Source of the DNA: Acanthochlamys bracteata
Taxonomy: Eukaryota; Streptophyta; Magnoliopsida; Pandanales; Velloziaceae
Reading direction: 5' to 3'
DNA length: 64,000 bases
Assembly: GCA_019914995.1 (NCBI GenBank)
Contig: CM034133.1
Coordinates: 6,776,495-6,840,494 of the forward strand
Shown here: piece by piece, positions 45,100 through 57,372 of the stretch
How the letters are laid out: each line of letters opens with the position of its first letter
How positions within the stretch are numbered: the first letter of the stretch is position 1
Notes under the pieces: generated by a model
Databases searched by the model: none
What the model was told of the DNA's origin: nothing
What the model saw: the letters and a program-made list of their open reading frames with translations, nothing else
Position numbers and translations under genes: made by a program

Positions 45100-46400
45100 A
45101 TACTACAGATCCTTGCTATCATTTCACATATCATTTGCAATCTTATCTCTTAATTCTTGCCATTTTGTGTTCTCCAAACGCTGCTCATGTTGACTTTTAG
45201 TGCTGATATTTTACAAATCATATTCATATTCCTCATATATTTTAGAATCATTCAAGATCATGTCATTACGATCCATCCAGTATATAATTATGTAATACAC
45301 AATAGGCCAACACAATATTGATTTGCACTAGAAAAGGATAATAAGGATATTGATGGATCATCCTAAATCGACCCTTCGACAAGGCAAAAGCTCTCTTTAT
45401 CGTGCTTCGCAAACGAAGAATGCCGAAAATTGAACAGCTCTTGTGGATTCTCTGGTCTACGTCCAATAATTTCTTTCAGATGGTAACGCACTTCCCGATA
45501 AGTAGCAAGAAAGCCCGGCATGGTTGTGTACTCCGCATCGACAAGGTAATATTTTTCTACACTCAATAATAAAAAAACTTTTGTAATGTCACACGCATAT
45601 GCATGTCACTTACAAGGTGAAAGGTATGTAGTTATTATCTTGTGGGATATTCAGATGACTCGCTAAAGGTCGACTCGATGCATCTTTTAGTACAGTAAAG
45701 TCATTAGCTGATCATTCCCAACCAGCCAAAATATATGTGAACCTCATATCTGAGTCGCAGCATCCTAAAACATTTTGGGTGACACTCTTTTGGCCTCGAA
45801 AGCATGCTGTCAAATTAGCAGAAACTCTTGCAACTATATGTGTACCATCAATTAGACCTATACAATCTTACTAGATGATTTGATAAACATTAAATGACCT
45901 AACTTATAAGAACATTTATATATCATACCTTAAAGTACAGATACCAATTAGGATTTACCCATATACGTGGATGTTCATTTGATGTCGCCTGGATTATATA
46001 CCTATTCTGAAACTTACATATGGCGGTTAACACTCGTCGAAAGCAGCGATGAATTGTCCGACCTGACCGTATAAAGTCGATCCTCATCGCCCTATTAGTT
46101 CTACTATGTCCAACACTATGTAAAAAGCATGCAAGTTGTTCTTCTACGAGGACATATTTCGTATCTTTTAGGCAAGGTTGATGAAAGCATCTACATTCAT
46201 TCTAAGATAGATAACGCAATTATTTGTTTCTCCTCTGAGTATTCGACAGATATGCGAAGCCCTACTCAAACGCAAAGTATGGATGATTCACGAGGAACAC
46301 TAGCATGTCTTGAAGAAAATTTGTTAATGACTGTGATTAGAACAAGCATTACTGCATGTGCAGCAAAACAAGCAACGAACTTCCTACGCTGATCCATCTA
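45100..46400 (-). pseudogene. Harbinger DDE transposase (DDE_Tnp_4 type), decayed
   Basis: From high to low coordinates, the - strand reads as the family in order: MNVDAFINL, 'EEQLACFLHSVGHSRTNRA', 'RSGRTIHRCFRRVL' (about 46200-46020), 'NEHPRIWVNPNWYLYFK' (about 45980-45925), the first catalytic D in a DGTH context (about 45850), an AGWE..ND motif, then YYLVDAEYTTMPGFLATYRE with VRYHLKEI and CVLHNYILDG at 45566-45270. Stops and frame changes break the frame (for example after AGWE), and the fit is good only across several frames. In intact elements this enzyme cuts and joins the TIRs at TWA targets. Confidence 0.75.
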
Positions 46401-47830
46401 TTTCCATCAATAAGCAAAATGATTGATAAATAAACACAGTAAAGCACCCAAACTCTCAATTTGATAGTTTTGAATTAGCTTTAGGGTCATACCTGGTAGT
46501 GGTATAGATTGAATGTTAAAAGGTTGCTTCTTGCAAAGCAAGCTTATCTGAGAGATGTAATCAAAGCTTGAACCTTAGACACAGAGAAGGAAGAGATAAG
46601 TAGTTAACATATCCAGAAAAATAAACTCATTAAAAGTTACAAAAATTTACTAGCCACAAGCAAAATGAACCATCCGGAACAAAAGCAACACAACGGGAGT
46701 TTTAAGAAAACATAGTACAATCAACAAAAAAATTAATTCCACAACTCGAGAGAACAAGCAAACAACAATAAACATGCTATGTCCACATGAACTAGTCCTA
46801 CATATAAGCTCAAACAGAAACTTGAGGCACCCATCAAATATTGAATTTAGAAAAAGCTTACTGACTTAACAATAAGGTATTTAGGAGCATTGCATCATTC
46901 ATGATCTCAATCAGTCAAAGAGGTGTCCTGTTTAGTAGTTTTGGTACCTTAGAAGCAAACCAAAAACCTCTAACTTAGACTCAGAGCTTTTAGTTTGTCT
47001 TTTGTTCCTAGATCTAACTTCTAGCTCCATTTACAATTATAAGTCTACTGTTTTGCTAATAATTTTCACCCAATTTTCCAAAATCAAGCTTTTACAAGAA
47101 ACTGAATTCATACAATAAACTAAAAAATGCAATAAAACATGAAATTCTGTAAAATCATCCAACCATGAAAACATGAATAAATTAGCTTTGGGGAAACCAA
47201 ATTACTAATAGGATTTCTAAACTTTCATAAGATCGGTTATCATATTAAGTGATAAAAGGTCTTTAAAAAGTAAATCGCTACATCTGAATCCACTCCAAGC
47301 ATTTTTTTGTCAATAAATAGCGAAAAGAAAGGGGAAATACAGCAATCAGATTCAAGGAACATCACTTTACTAACCATTCTGTTTCAAGCATCTGAGAAAA
47401 AGAGAATATTTGAAATACCTGAAAATAAATTATAAATTCACAGTACCTACTATATAGATAAAGAGAAACTACAATTGTAGAAATGCAAAGAATCTCCTCA
47501 GAAAGTTGAAAAATAACTTGGACAACTGTAAAAGTTTAAAGATCTTTTAAGTGCAACCATGCAATAATATTTTATAGACTTAAGCAAACAATAGAGTTAG
47601 GATAATATTTCTTTGGAGATTAATTAGCTAATTCCTTAAAACTAGAAGTTGATGAACAAACCTCAAATTGTAAACTTGTGACAGATCTGAGAGAGACTTA
47701 ATCTGATCAGAAATAGATCGACCGGAAGAGGGAGAGATTCATTCAGATATGGATTTCAAATTTGAAAGACGATGGCGAGAAAAAAGTTTCGGATCTGGAT
47801 TGAAGATCAGCCGAAAAGTGTTTTGAAAAG
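46400..47830. other. AT-rich 5' region of the Harbinger transposase unit
   Basis: Lies between the transposase and the right TIR. No coding frame was recognised. A purine-rich stretch at 47690-47790, read on the - strand, is a CT-rich leader-like sequence and may belong to the transposase promoter. Confidence 0.45.
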
Positions 47831-48030
47831 TTTACGAAAACAGTTCCCATAAACTTCAGTTTTTAGTGAAAAATTGAGTTACGTGGAAATGTAAATTTTG
47901 TGTTTACTTTGTTTTGAAAATAAGTTAAAAATAAAGATATTTTTGAAGAAAACTTGAGTTTACCGGGTTAGTAAACACGCACTTAGTAAACCATTATTCA
48001 ACTCACCGTGAAAAAGAAAACAACAACAAT

Positions 48031-48265
48031 CTAGCCCAGCTAAAAACCTACCGACTTCAGCCCAACCCAAATTTAACAGCTGCTGAATGAATCATTTGAT
48101 GGGTTGGCCGCGTTAGATCCAGCTCTACCTCCGCCGCGCGGCAGCGGAGCACACCTGCCTTCTACTCAACAAACACTTTCTTCTTCAGTCTCCAACGAAC
48201 TCAAGTCTATCTAATCAAACAGTTGGACCGCTGCGGGTAATTCATTTCTTTGTATCTTATTCTTC
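48031..48265 (+). promoter_or_regulatory. Proximal promoter and leader of MTPC4 with two site II-type elements
   Basis: Two AGCCCA motifs (TGGGCT on the other strand) lie at 48033-48038 and 48059-48064, followed by a GGGTTGG box near 48102 and a GC-rich stretch at 48127-48155. TGGGCY site II elements are known TCP-factor targets in plant housekeeping and organelle-protein genes. Only 283 bp separate the ATG from the right end of the PIF/Harbinger element. Confidence 0.45.
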
Positions 48266-51200
48266 ATGGGTGTCCGCTTCGGTACCGTCGTGGTACTCCT
48301 TGGTGCTCGCCGCGCGGTACCATGGAGCGGTTACCGATTTCCTATACTCTCTGCGGAAGACCGGAGAAGTCAGCGGAAATGGCGGGTGACTGGCCGGAGG
48401 TGGCACATCGGCCACTCCCATGACCACCGCCATGGCCCAGGGAACGGATCCGAGAACGGGCGCGTGTTCCGTCTCGGTCTCGGAGCTGACATAGCTCTTG
48501 CTGCGGGCAAGGCGATCACCGGCTATCTATCTGGCAGTACTGCCATCGTTGCTGATGCTGCACATTCTGTCTCTGATGTGGTGAGTTGGGGGTTTCTTAC
48601 TTCTTTGGATTCATATAATGGCACAGTTGCATGGCAGAGGATGAGAAGTAATACTGACATTTTAATAGCAATTTATATATCATATGTTGTTGTTGTTTTT
48701 TTCTTAAAGAAAATATATTTTTAAATTAATTTGTTGGTTCTTACACGACTCTAGGTGCTAAAGATGTCTTCTTTGATTGGTTTGAGAAACTACCTACTCA
48801 ATACGTTTCCAACCTAGAAGGTAGGATTTGCAATTTAACTAATCGTAGCATGACGAAGAATGAAAAGTAATTGTTGAATCTTGATAGCAAATTGTATTTC
48901 ATACATTTTTTGAAAAAGCTTTTGACAAGTTGATTGGTTAGTGTGATGTGGGAGAATTCAGTTAGCCCACAGAGAAAATTTGATAGACAAAGTAAAGAGG
49001 TTTTTAGAGTTGATGTTTTGAATTAGGTGTAGTTATGTTTGTACAGGTGCAACAAAGTTTTTTGTTATTTTTAATTTGGAAATGGTGATTGCGCTGCAGG
49101 TTCTAAGTGGCGTTGCTTTGTTGTCTTTTACAGCGGCTAGAGCTCCGAGGGACAAGGACCACCCATATGGTTAAAATTAATTTTGAATAGTTAGATTGTT
49201 TTGTTAAGAAAGTTGCTTCTATCTCTCTTTGAATGCCAAGCATGTTGAAATACATATTTGTCTTTGCTTATCAGTTCTATTTTGAGTCAAATTTGTAAAT
49301 TTTTGGGCCTTCTCAAATATGATGGCTTTAGTGCATCAGGTATAGGGTGTTCATGTTGTTTGTAGTGGTACCAATTGAGGATTATTCTGAAGGATGGGGT
49401 GTTATACTGTGCGATTGAGCCTTAGTAATTTCAACATTGATGGGCATTTAGAAATTCTCACTAGTTTCCTTCAATGGCTGGTCTTGTTGGCAAACTGTAG
49501 ATATGGTTGGGAATGACATATCTTGCTAGCTCATACTAGTAAAACAATAAGTATTGTTAGTATGTGATGATAATTGCTGTTTTCTAAGACAGAGGACGAT
49601 AAGTTCTATTATCTTTTGTTAATGTATAGCATTAAAGCTGGCGAGTGTATATATCACCATTGAGAATTTGTTCATTGGGCTACTTGCTTTAAGTGCTATA
49701 TGTAATCACATTTTCTCAGTTTGAATGAATTTCATACATAGCATCTTTGCTCTAGTAAATTTTGCTACTAATTGTTTCTTCATCTATCTTTACTTTTAGG
49801 ACATGGCAAATTTGAGACACTAGGAGCCCTTGGAATATCTGGTATGCTTTTGGTCACAGCAGGTGGCATTGCCTGGCATGCTGCTGATGTTCTACAGGTA
49901 CATTCCTTCTCTTTTATTGTACACATTTTTGTGTATTCTGAGTCTTCCATTACTTCCTTAGATAGATTAACTCTTAGAATTTGTGAACCAGAGTATCTTC
50001 TCAAGATCCATGTTTTGATCTTTCTAATGATAATAACTAAGAGAACGAAGTCAGTAACTATTTTATAGATCCATTTCTAGATGTCCATACAATGAGCCTT
50101 TTTGCTTGTAGGGGCTTCTGATGTCTGGTCCAGAGATAATTAACCCACTGGTACACAACTACCACAATAGCCATAATGATGGCGGACACAGCCATGGACT
50201 GGACTTGGAACATCCTGTCCTTGCCTTGAGCATGACACTGTTGTCGATATCTGTTAAAGAAGGGTATGTAGGGTGGTCTTTGTCATTATTGGAATTATCT
50301 TCAACTTCTATACTGAAGTATCACTGAATGCTCCTGATTCCTGATATACTCATTCAACTAATAGCAAAAGAATAAACTTTGTAGTGAACTATCACTTGAT
50401 TGTGAGTACTTAGTTCTAAAAGATTGGATGGATGGACAATTTTCTGGAGTAGACAATAAACCTGGTTGGAATGAATTTATAAACCTAGAGGCAGTTCAAT
50501 TTGCTTGTATCTTCATGATCAGTATAAAGAAACTAGTTCTGTGTGAGATTAGCTGCTCTTGGTTTTGAATTTACTATACAGATCTTTTACATCTTTATGA
50601 ACGGTCATCCGAAATTAGTTTGCTGTGCGATTAGCTGATCTTTGTCTGATTTTTGATTATAGGTATGTTTAATTTCTTGCGTGGCATAATTGCATTTTGT
50701 TCATGTGTCTTCAATAAACTCGTGATGAACAATCATTATTTTATTTTGCTGAGGCTCTATTGGATCACCAAAAGAGCTGGGGAAAAGGAAGGCAGTGGAT
50801 TGATGAAAGCAAATGCATGGCATCACCGTGCTGATGCTATATCTTCTATAGTTGCCCTTATCGGAGTTGGTAAGAGTCGACTATTTGGTAGAATCTGTTT
50901 ACTGCATTTGCGCTGTCTTGCTACGTGTAACTTGGGCCACCTTTTACATTACCTTGTCAGTTGAGGACCTGAACATGTCTTTTTGGCTATGCGTTCTTGT
51001 AGTCTTTATCAAAGACAAGGTTATTGGAGCTTCGCATTGTATTAAGACAGAAATTACGACATGCTATTTGATTATTCTTTGAAGGGTTGCAGCTTCTGTA
51101 TTATTCCAAGGTAGAAAACTGTGAAGAACATCTTTCAGCAAGGTTATTAGTAGGTAAATTTATGGTTTCAAAGAAGGAATATCTAACAATTTGTAGGTTA

Positions 51201-54200
51201 AGTATAGTTGATAGGTTAAACATGGAAGATTGTAACTTCACCTAGATGACTCTCTCTTTTTTATATAATTGGGGAAGAATGAGAATTTAGGATCTTATTC
51301 TTGTATAAAATATTCCTAGAGTTAGTGAGTGGTAAATGTGCGGTCACATGCTAAAAGCATTTGCTCATGGAAGACAGATTGGTGAGCTGCAATGTTCTGT
51401 ACAGAGCCAGAATGATTGTCTAGCGCTTCTCCATGCCCCAAATTTGCAATTAGTCTTTGATTTTTGTGCAATAGGTTTTTGTTTCAATACTGTGTGGATT
51501 TGCTTACTATGACAATTGTACAGATTGAGATAGCCGCATATCTGTCTTTAGTTATGTTGTTGATGAAATTTCAATGTCGATGGCACTGAAAGCGCTCTCA
51601 TATGACTTAATCATTTAGTATGAAGGCTGGTTATTTTAGTTTGGATTGTTGATCTCAGGTGGTTCCATTATGGGGGTTCCATTTTTGGATCCTTTAGCTG
51701 GTCTTGTGGTCTCCGGCATGATTTTCAAAGCTGGGTTGGAGACTGGTTACCAGAGGTACTTCTTCAATTATCATTGTAAGATAGGTATCTATTATTGTTT
51801 CGGAGTTTAATTGTAGAAGCCAATGATAGGAAAAACCCTCGTACTGAAGTTTTAAGCTAGTCTATCTTAGGAAACTGTTGTGATCTTTTCAACTTATCTG
51901 CTAACCAGTAATCATAGCTGTTTATATAGTATTATGTATCTGTAATTTAAGTCTGATATTCTTTGTCATTTCATTAGATCCCCTATATTTTTATGAAAAG
52001 AAAAGCACCATAGGTTAATTAAATGGATTTATGTATTTTGATTGCTCTGTCTCTCTTTCAATGCCATTATTCTCTTCCATCTCATTCCTTTTTTTCTTTC
52101 ACACACTTGACTTATAATGCAATTCAATCCCTAGCCACCCTTTTCACAATACTTACTGCCAAGTTATGAAGTAACTATGTGTTTTCACTTGGGGGAGAAG
52201 ATTTTCTTTTAACTAACGGCACATTCCCAATTGCTCTGAAAAGCATTACCATGTGGCAGCAATATCCTCACCTCTAGGATGCCTGCTTGCTCTTTTGAAT
52301 AAGTCCATTACAATAGCATTTTTCCAGTTTCTTACTTAAAGTGAACATGTTGTGGATACTTCTATTTCCAATTACTTGTTAAAGTGAACATGTTATGGAT
52401 ACTCCTATTTCCAATTACTTGTGTTTGATTCTGTTTTGTTTACTGACTCTTACTATTTTGATCTCCAGTATCCTGGAATTAGTTGATGCTGCTGTGGCAG
52501 GAGATGTTCTAGAACCCATTAGGCAGACAATTCTCCAAGTTGAAGGTATCAAGGTATTCCCTTTCTCCATTGTTAAGAATCTATTTGAAATAATTCATGT
52601 AAAGCAGAATGCTTTAAAAATTTGGAATTGAGTTCATACATATACTTCTGAATTCCATAGTACTAGGAGTGATGTGCTAGAAAGGGTTGCAGTTTTGTAG
52701 AAATCTAACCCTTTGATCTCACTAAGTCATGTTTATTTATTTATTTATTCATTTATTTTCTTGATAATTGATTTTTGTATGTGTTAGTTTTCAGTAAATA
52801 AAATAGTAGGACAAATAAGAGAAGTTATAAATTAATGGATAATTGTCATTTTAATACCCTATGATTAATGGTTATTATAGCTCTATTCTTCCATTAACTT
52901 GAAAAGAATCCAAGCAAGATACTAACAACAAACCTTATTCTAGTCACGGTCCCTTAACATTTGTAATTGAAGTAGTAAACAAGATTGACTAAGAAAGTTA
53001 ATAACTAACTAGGTTTAAAGTCATTTGATACCCTTTTACTATATATAATTAAATCTGGATCCTTATCCCTCTAGTTAAAAAGTATCATTTGTTCTTATTC
53101 CTCTATTACGATTTTTTGTTAGTTTTAGTCCTTCGAGTGACACCATTATAGGTGGTACGTAAAATTGTTAACACTTCAATTTTCAGTGAAGCTGGTGTAG
53201 CTATTATTTCTTGATATTAGTTAAATTTTAAGTGATTAATTAGAATAACTATTTAAGTATAATTTTTAAGTAATTTATTTATTCAGATATGTCAATGGAG
53301 AAAGTGGGTTTGATACTGTCAAACCCTTTGGATTAATAAATCTTAGAACTTCAAACTTGTCTTCTTAGTGGCAAGGGAACTATTTCTTGGGAAGCGTTTG
53401 CAGCTATGCTATGGCAGATGGCATCATAGCTTTATGTGGTGGGTGAAGGTTAAGTGAAACCATACACATAAAGGAAGGGGGCGATTAGGAGATGACACAA
53501 TTAATGGAGGAAGTAATGACAAGTGGAGATTGCAGGTGCAGTCCACATTGACGTTGTTGGTGTGGAACCATTTGGAAGGCTTCAAGCTAGTTGAATGGCA
53601 ATGATTGGGAAGGAGTGGACGTGGTGGTTGATGGTTTCGTCGAAATGATGAGCTGCATTGAAGGCGATGGTGAGGGTGCGAATGACTAGACTCGCTCACG
53701 GTACAATTAGCCTGTTGAAAGCTTGTTTTACTCCTCGACTGATTAGATGTGTTTCATTAAAGAAGAAAAATATTAGAATAATTAATTAAATAACAGTCAC
53801 ATCAGCTTTATTTAAAACCTAAATGTAAGAGTTAACAAATTTACGTGCCTCCTCATAAAACACTTAATCGAAGGGCTAAAATGAATAATACGAATTCATT
53901 GTTGACAATAAGAATGAAAATTCTTCAAGTATAGAGGTAAGGATCCACATTCTTTTATTGTAAAGGGGTCTCAAATGGCTTTACACCTCATCAAAAGCCA
54001 AGGCTAGTTTTTGCATAGGATAATGGCAAAGTAAAATCAAGTCGTTAGATATTGCATTTTATTTCTGTCTTGCAAAATATTTTTCCTATTATTGCTATTA
54101 AGAGAGGTTTTTATATGATAAAGTCACAATAGAAGTTGCATGGTAGTGGTACAGCCGAGTTCATATTGATTGTTGGCTGTTATGAGCAATGCCATGTTAT

Positions 54201-57200
54201 GTCATACTTTTCTAAGCCAATTTGAAAAATGAAAACAATTATGTTTGCTTACTCTATGCGTCTTGTAGTGTTTTGTTTGAAGACTCAGTGTGTCTGTTGT
54301 CATTTTCTTTGAGGAGTCTATGCATCTTTCGCTGTTTTCCTTAGGGTTATATGCATCTTGGTGTTTCCTTTAGTTTATGGGTTATGTGGTTTGCCTTTGA
54401 CCTTCTGCTTTGTATGTCTTGGTAGGATGGTTTTTTGTTGTATGTTGATTTTAGTATATGCTGATAGCATTTTCGTTTTCACCGAATTTAGTTTGTTTAA
54501 CGTGATGTAACGCTTTGTTGTAATGGAATATGAAGTATATCACGTTTGATGAAAGTAGATGCACATCTAGCTAGCAATGCTAGCTCGAATCCCAATGCTT
54601 TATATCTCTTTCTTTGTGATGTTAATCCAAGTTTTCTTGTCTAATTTCTTCTTTGTCTAGATTCTTCTTTTTAACCTTTTCTTATTCCCAATATGATATT
54701 AATCTTTTGGGAAAGAAATATTTTACCACATGCGATGGATGATGCGGGTGATATTGACGCACATTGCAGTTGCCAATATACTTAAAAGTCTTCCTTAATG
54801 TATTTTTATGTTTCACCTACTAAAACATTAAGCTTAATGTTAAGCTTACAACGACATTGAGGATTAACTTTTAAATTTTCAGATACATAAAGCTCATTCC
54901 TGTCAAAAGATTTTGGTTTCTTCTATCTTAATTTACATATACTGAAGCCTTAGGGTAAGTTTGCATATATATTTGAGCCAGCTAACACAATGTTTTATAT
55001 AGACTACCAATTATTATCATAACAGGACCTATATTTTACAGGGGTGCCACAGATTGAGGGGGCGAAAGGCTGGATCATCTTTATATTTGGATGTGCATAT
55101 CGAAGTATGCTGAACCAAATTACTCTTCTTACTTTTTAGATGCTTAATAGTGTTCTATTGCTTAATATGTTTTTATTGCAAGTGCTAGAGTCAAGAGTGC
55201 TAGCAACACATCTCTGAATATTACAAATTTGTATAAACTAAAATTTGTGACTTGCTGATCTTGTGTCTTTTCAAAGAGCTATTCGTAAAGAGAAGCTTGT
55301 TCCTTTTCGGGTTTTTTAACCAGACTATGTTCTTTTGTGGGCTCTGAAGTCCTAACTATTTGTAAAAATATGATTTGCGTAGCTCCAGTAACTGCACTAC
55401 TATGGTGGCATGCATGAGGTACTTTTGTTGGTCTTGTAGTAAGCATGTTACGAGGAAAAAAGCCCATGCAGCATTAGCCAATTAAGAACTATATCTACTT
55501 CCTTTTAATTGTGTCTCTATTATTTTTGTGGAGGTTATGTTTATGTACCTATGACTACAAAAGGTTGTCTAGTGCATGATTACTACTAGTTTACTTATGT
55601 TGTTTATTAGGCAATTGAAGCTAATATTTTCGTTTGTCTCTAAGAGTCATATTATTTGCTATAATTTTTTGAAACCTATTTTAATTTAATTGATAGAGCT
55701 TTAACCATCAAATGACTCTTTAGATGACTACTTTTATAGAATGCTTAATTTTGTTAATATGGGCACGCAGGTTGATCCTTTTCTAAGTGTTAGTGCTGCA
55801 CATGATATTGGCGAGGATGTTCGCTATCATATTCATAAGATTCATAATCAGGTTGCAGAAGTTTTTATCCATATAGGTATGCTCTTTTTGCTTCCTAGAT
55901 GAGGAGTGATAACTGTGTTATTATAGTGATTAATAGGTCTCTTGAACTTCTTTATTTTATGTACTGTAGAAAATCAAATTCAATGAATGAAACAAAGACA
56001 AGAAACTAAATGTAAAGATTTGAGGAGAATATCATGTTGTGTACACGTTTGCATTTTATAAGTACTTGGCAACAATTATTGTTGGGCAACTACAACTCCA
56101 AAACAGGATAATGAGGGATCAAAAAAATTGGTGGGAACAGAATGGTGGATGGAATGTCTTAAAAAAAAAAGAAAAATAATTTATTAGTATCAAACAATTT
56201 TCTAAGTACTTTCTAGTATTTTTCTACTATTAAAGAATTTTATTATTGTTTTGAGTTTATTAAATTATTTTGATTTTAAGAATTTTTTTTATTTCTAAGA
56301 AACTCTAGTGAAGAAAGAAATGAGCTGCCACACTTTAAACACAAACTTGCTTATTATGTTGGTTTTTATTGCGTCATTGACTACTATTATTGTTACTACG
56401 TGTCTCAATTTAGGAACCAACTTAATATGTTAAATTGCCCTAAGACATGTGACAGGCTGATCGGTAATGTGCATGAAGTGGTCACATGCTATAGGCCTGA
56501 TGACTTTTTAATGTCTTCTTAATACTTACTGGGATTGTCGAACATATATTAAGATGTAATTTGATGGTTCAAATAATCAGTTTGGTTTTATGCCTAGGAT
56601 TTACTATGGTATCAATTTATTTTGAAGATTGTTGCAATAATATAGAGAGAAGAATCATGATTTACATATGATTTTTATAGATTAAGAAAAGTTTATAATA
56701 TGGTACCTCGAGAAGTGTTATTGTGGGTGTTGCAAAGAGAATATAGTCTAATACATATATAAATATCACTAAGAATATGTATGATGGAGCAATCATGAGA
56801 ATGCATTGTGATGGTAATAATAGTGGAAAGTTTTTATCACTAAAAGCTTGTATCAAGGTTTAGATTTAATTCCTTACCTATTTATCTTAGTAATGGATAA
56901 ACTCACTGGATATATTTAGAATGAAGTACTATTGTATATGTTGTTAACCGATAATATAGTTTTAATTGATGGGACGAAAAGAGACTAAAATATAAATTGG
57001 AATGCTGGAGAAGTACGTTGAAATCTATGGGTCTTAAAAAAATTAGGACTAAGACAGAATACATGCATTATTATTTTAATAAATATAAAAATAAAATTTG
57101 CCATGAAGGATATTACTGTTCGTAAATTAATAGTTTTAATATTTAGGTTCGATTAGTTATAAGAAAAAGAAGAATTTGAAGATGTTATGTATTCGATTAA

Positions 57201-57334
57201 AATAAAATGGATGAAATGACGAGATGCTACCGAAATTTTTTGATAAAATTTTTTTATAAGATTAGAATGTTAGTTTTATAAAATAGTTATTAGTTATTTG
57301 TAGGGAGTGCTGAGTTACCAAAGGTTTATATATA

Positions 57335-57372
<38 letters not shown>

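Larger units (their letters stand above)
41117..47982 (-). mobile_element. PIF/Harbinger DNA transposon with recognisable TIRs and extra cargo
   Basis: The left end GGGCGTGTTTACCAACGCGG at 41117 and the inverse of the right end at 47982 (GTGCGTGTTTACTAACCCGG) match over about 30 bp (next GTAAACTCGAGTTT versus GTAAACTCAAGTTT), with weaker similarity further in. Inside on the - strand are a DDE transposase gene (about 46400-45100) and a Myb/SANT-like gene (about 44828-44050), the standard two-gene set of plant PIF/Harbinger elements. About 2.9 kb at the left (41260-44040) is not standard and looks like gene sequence on the + strand. The right flank begins TTA, the usual target; the left flank reads TGT, so a clean target duplication is not visible. 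The right end lies 283 bp upstream of the MTPC4 start codon. Confidence 0.8.

Noticed and set aside
48581-48724. Read-through of MTPC4 exon 1 into the following DNA
   Set aside because: A clean donor follows SDV at 48580, and exon 2 ([10 protein letters not shown]) restores the family sequence.
53424-53699. 91-codon His/Pro/Ser-rich open frame on the - strand
   Set aside because: It falls in the centre of the long-TIR element, has biased low-complexity composition, and has no recognisable domain.
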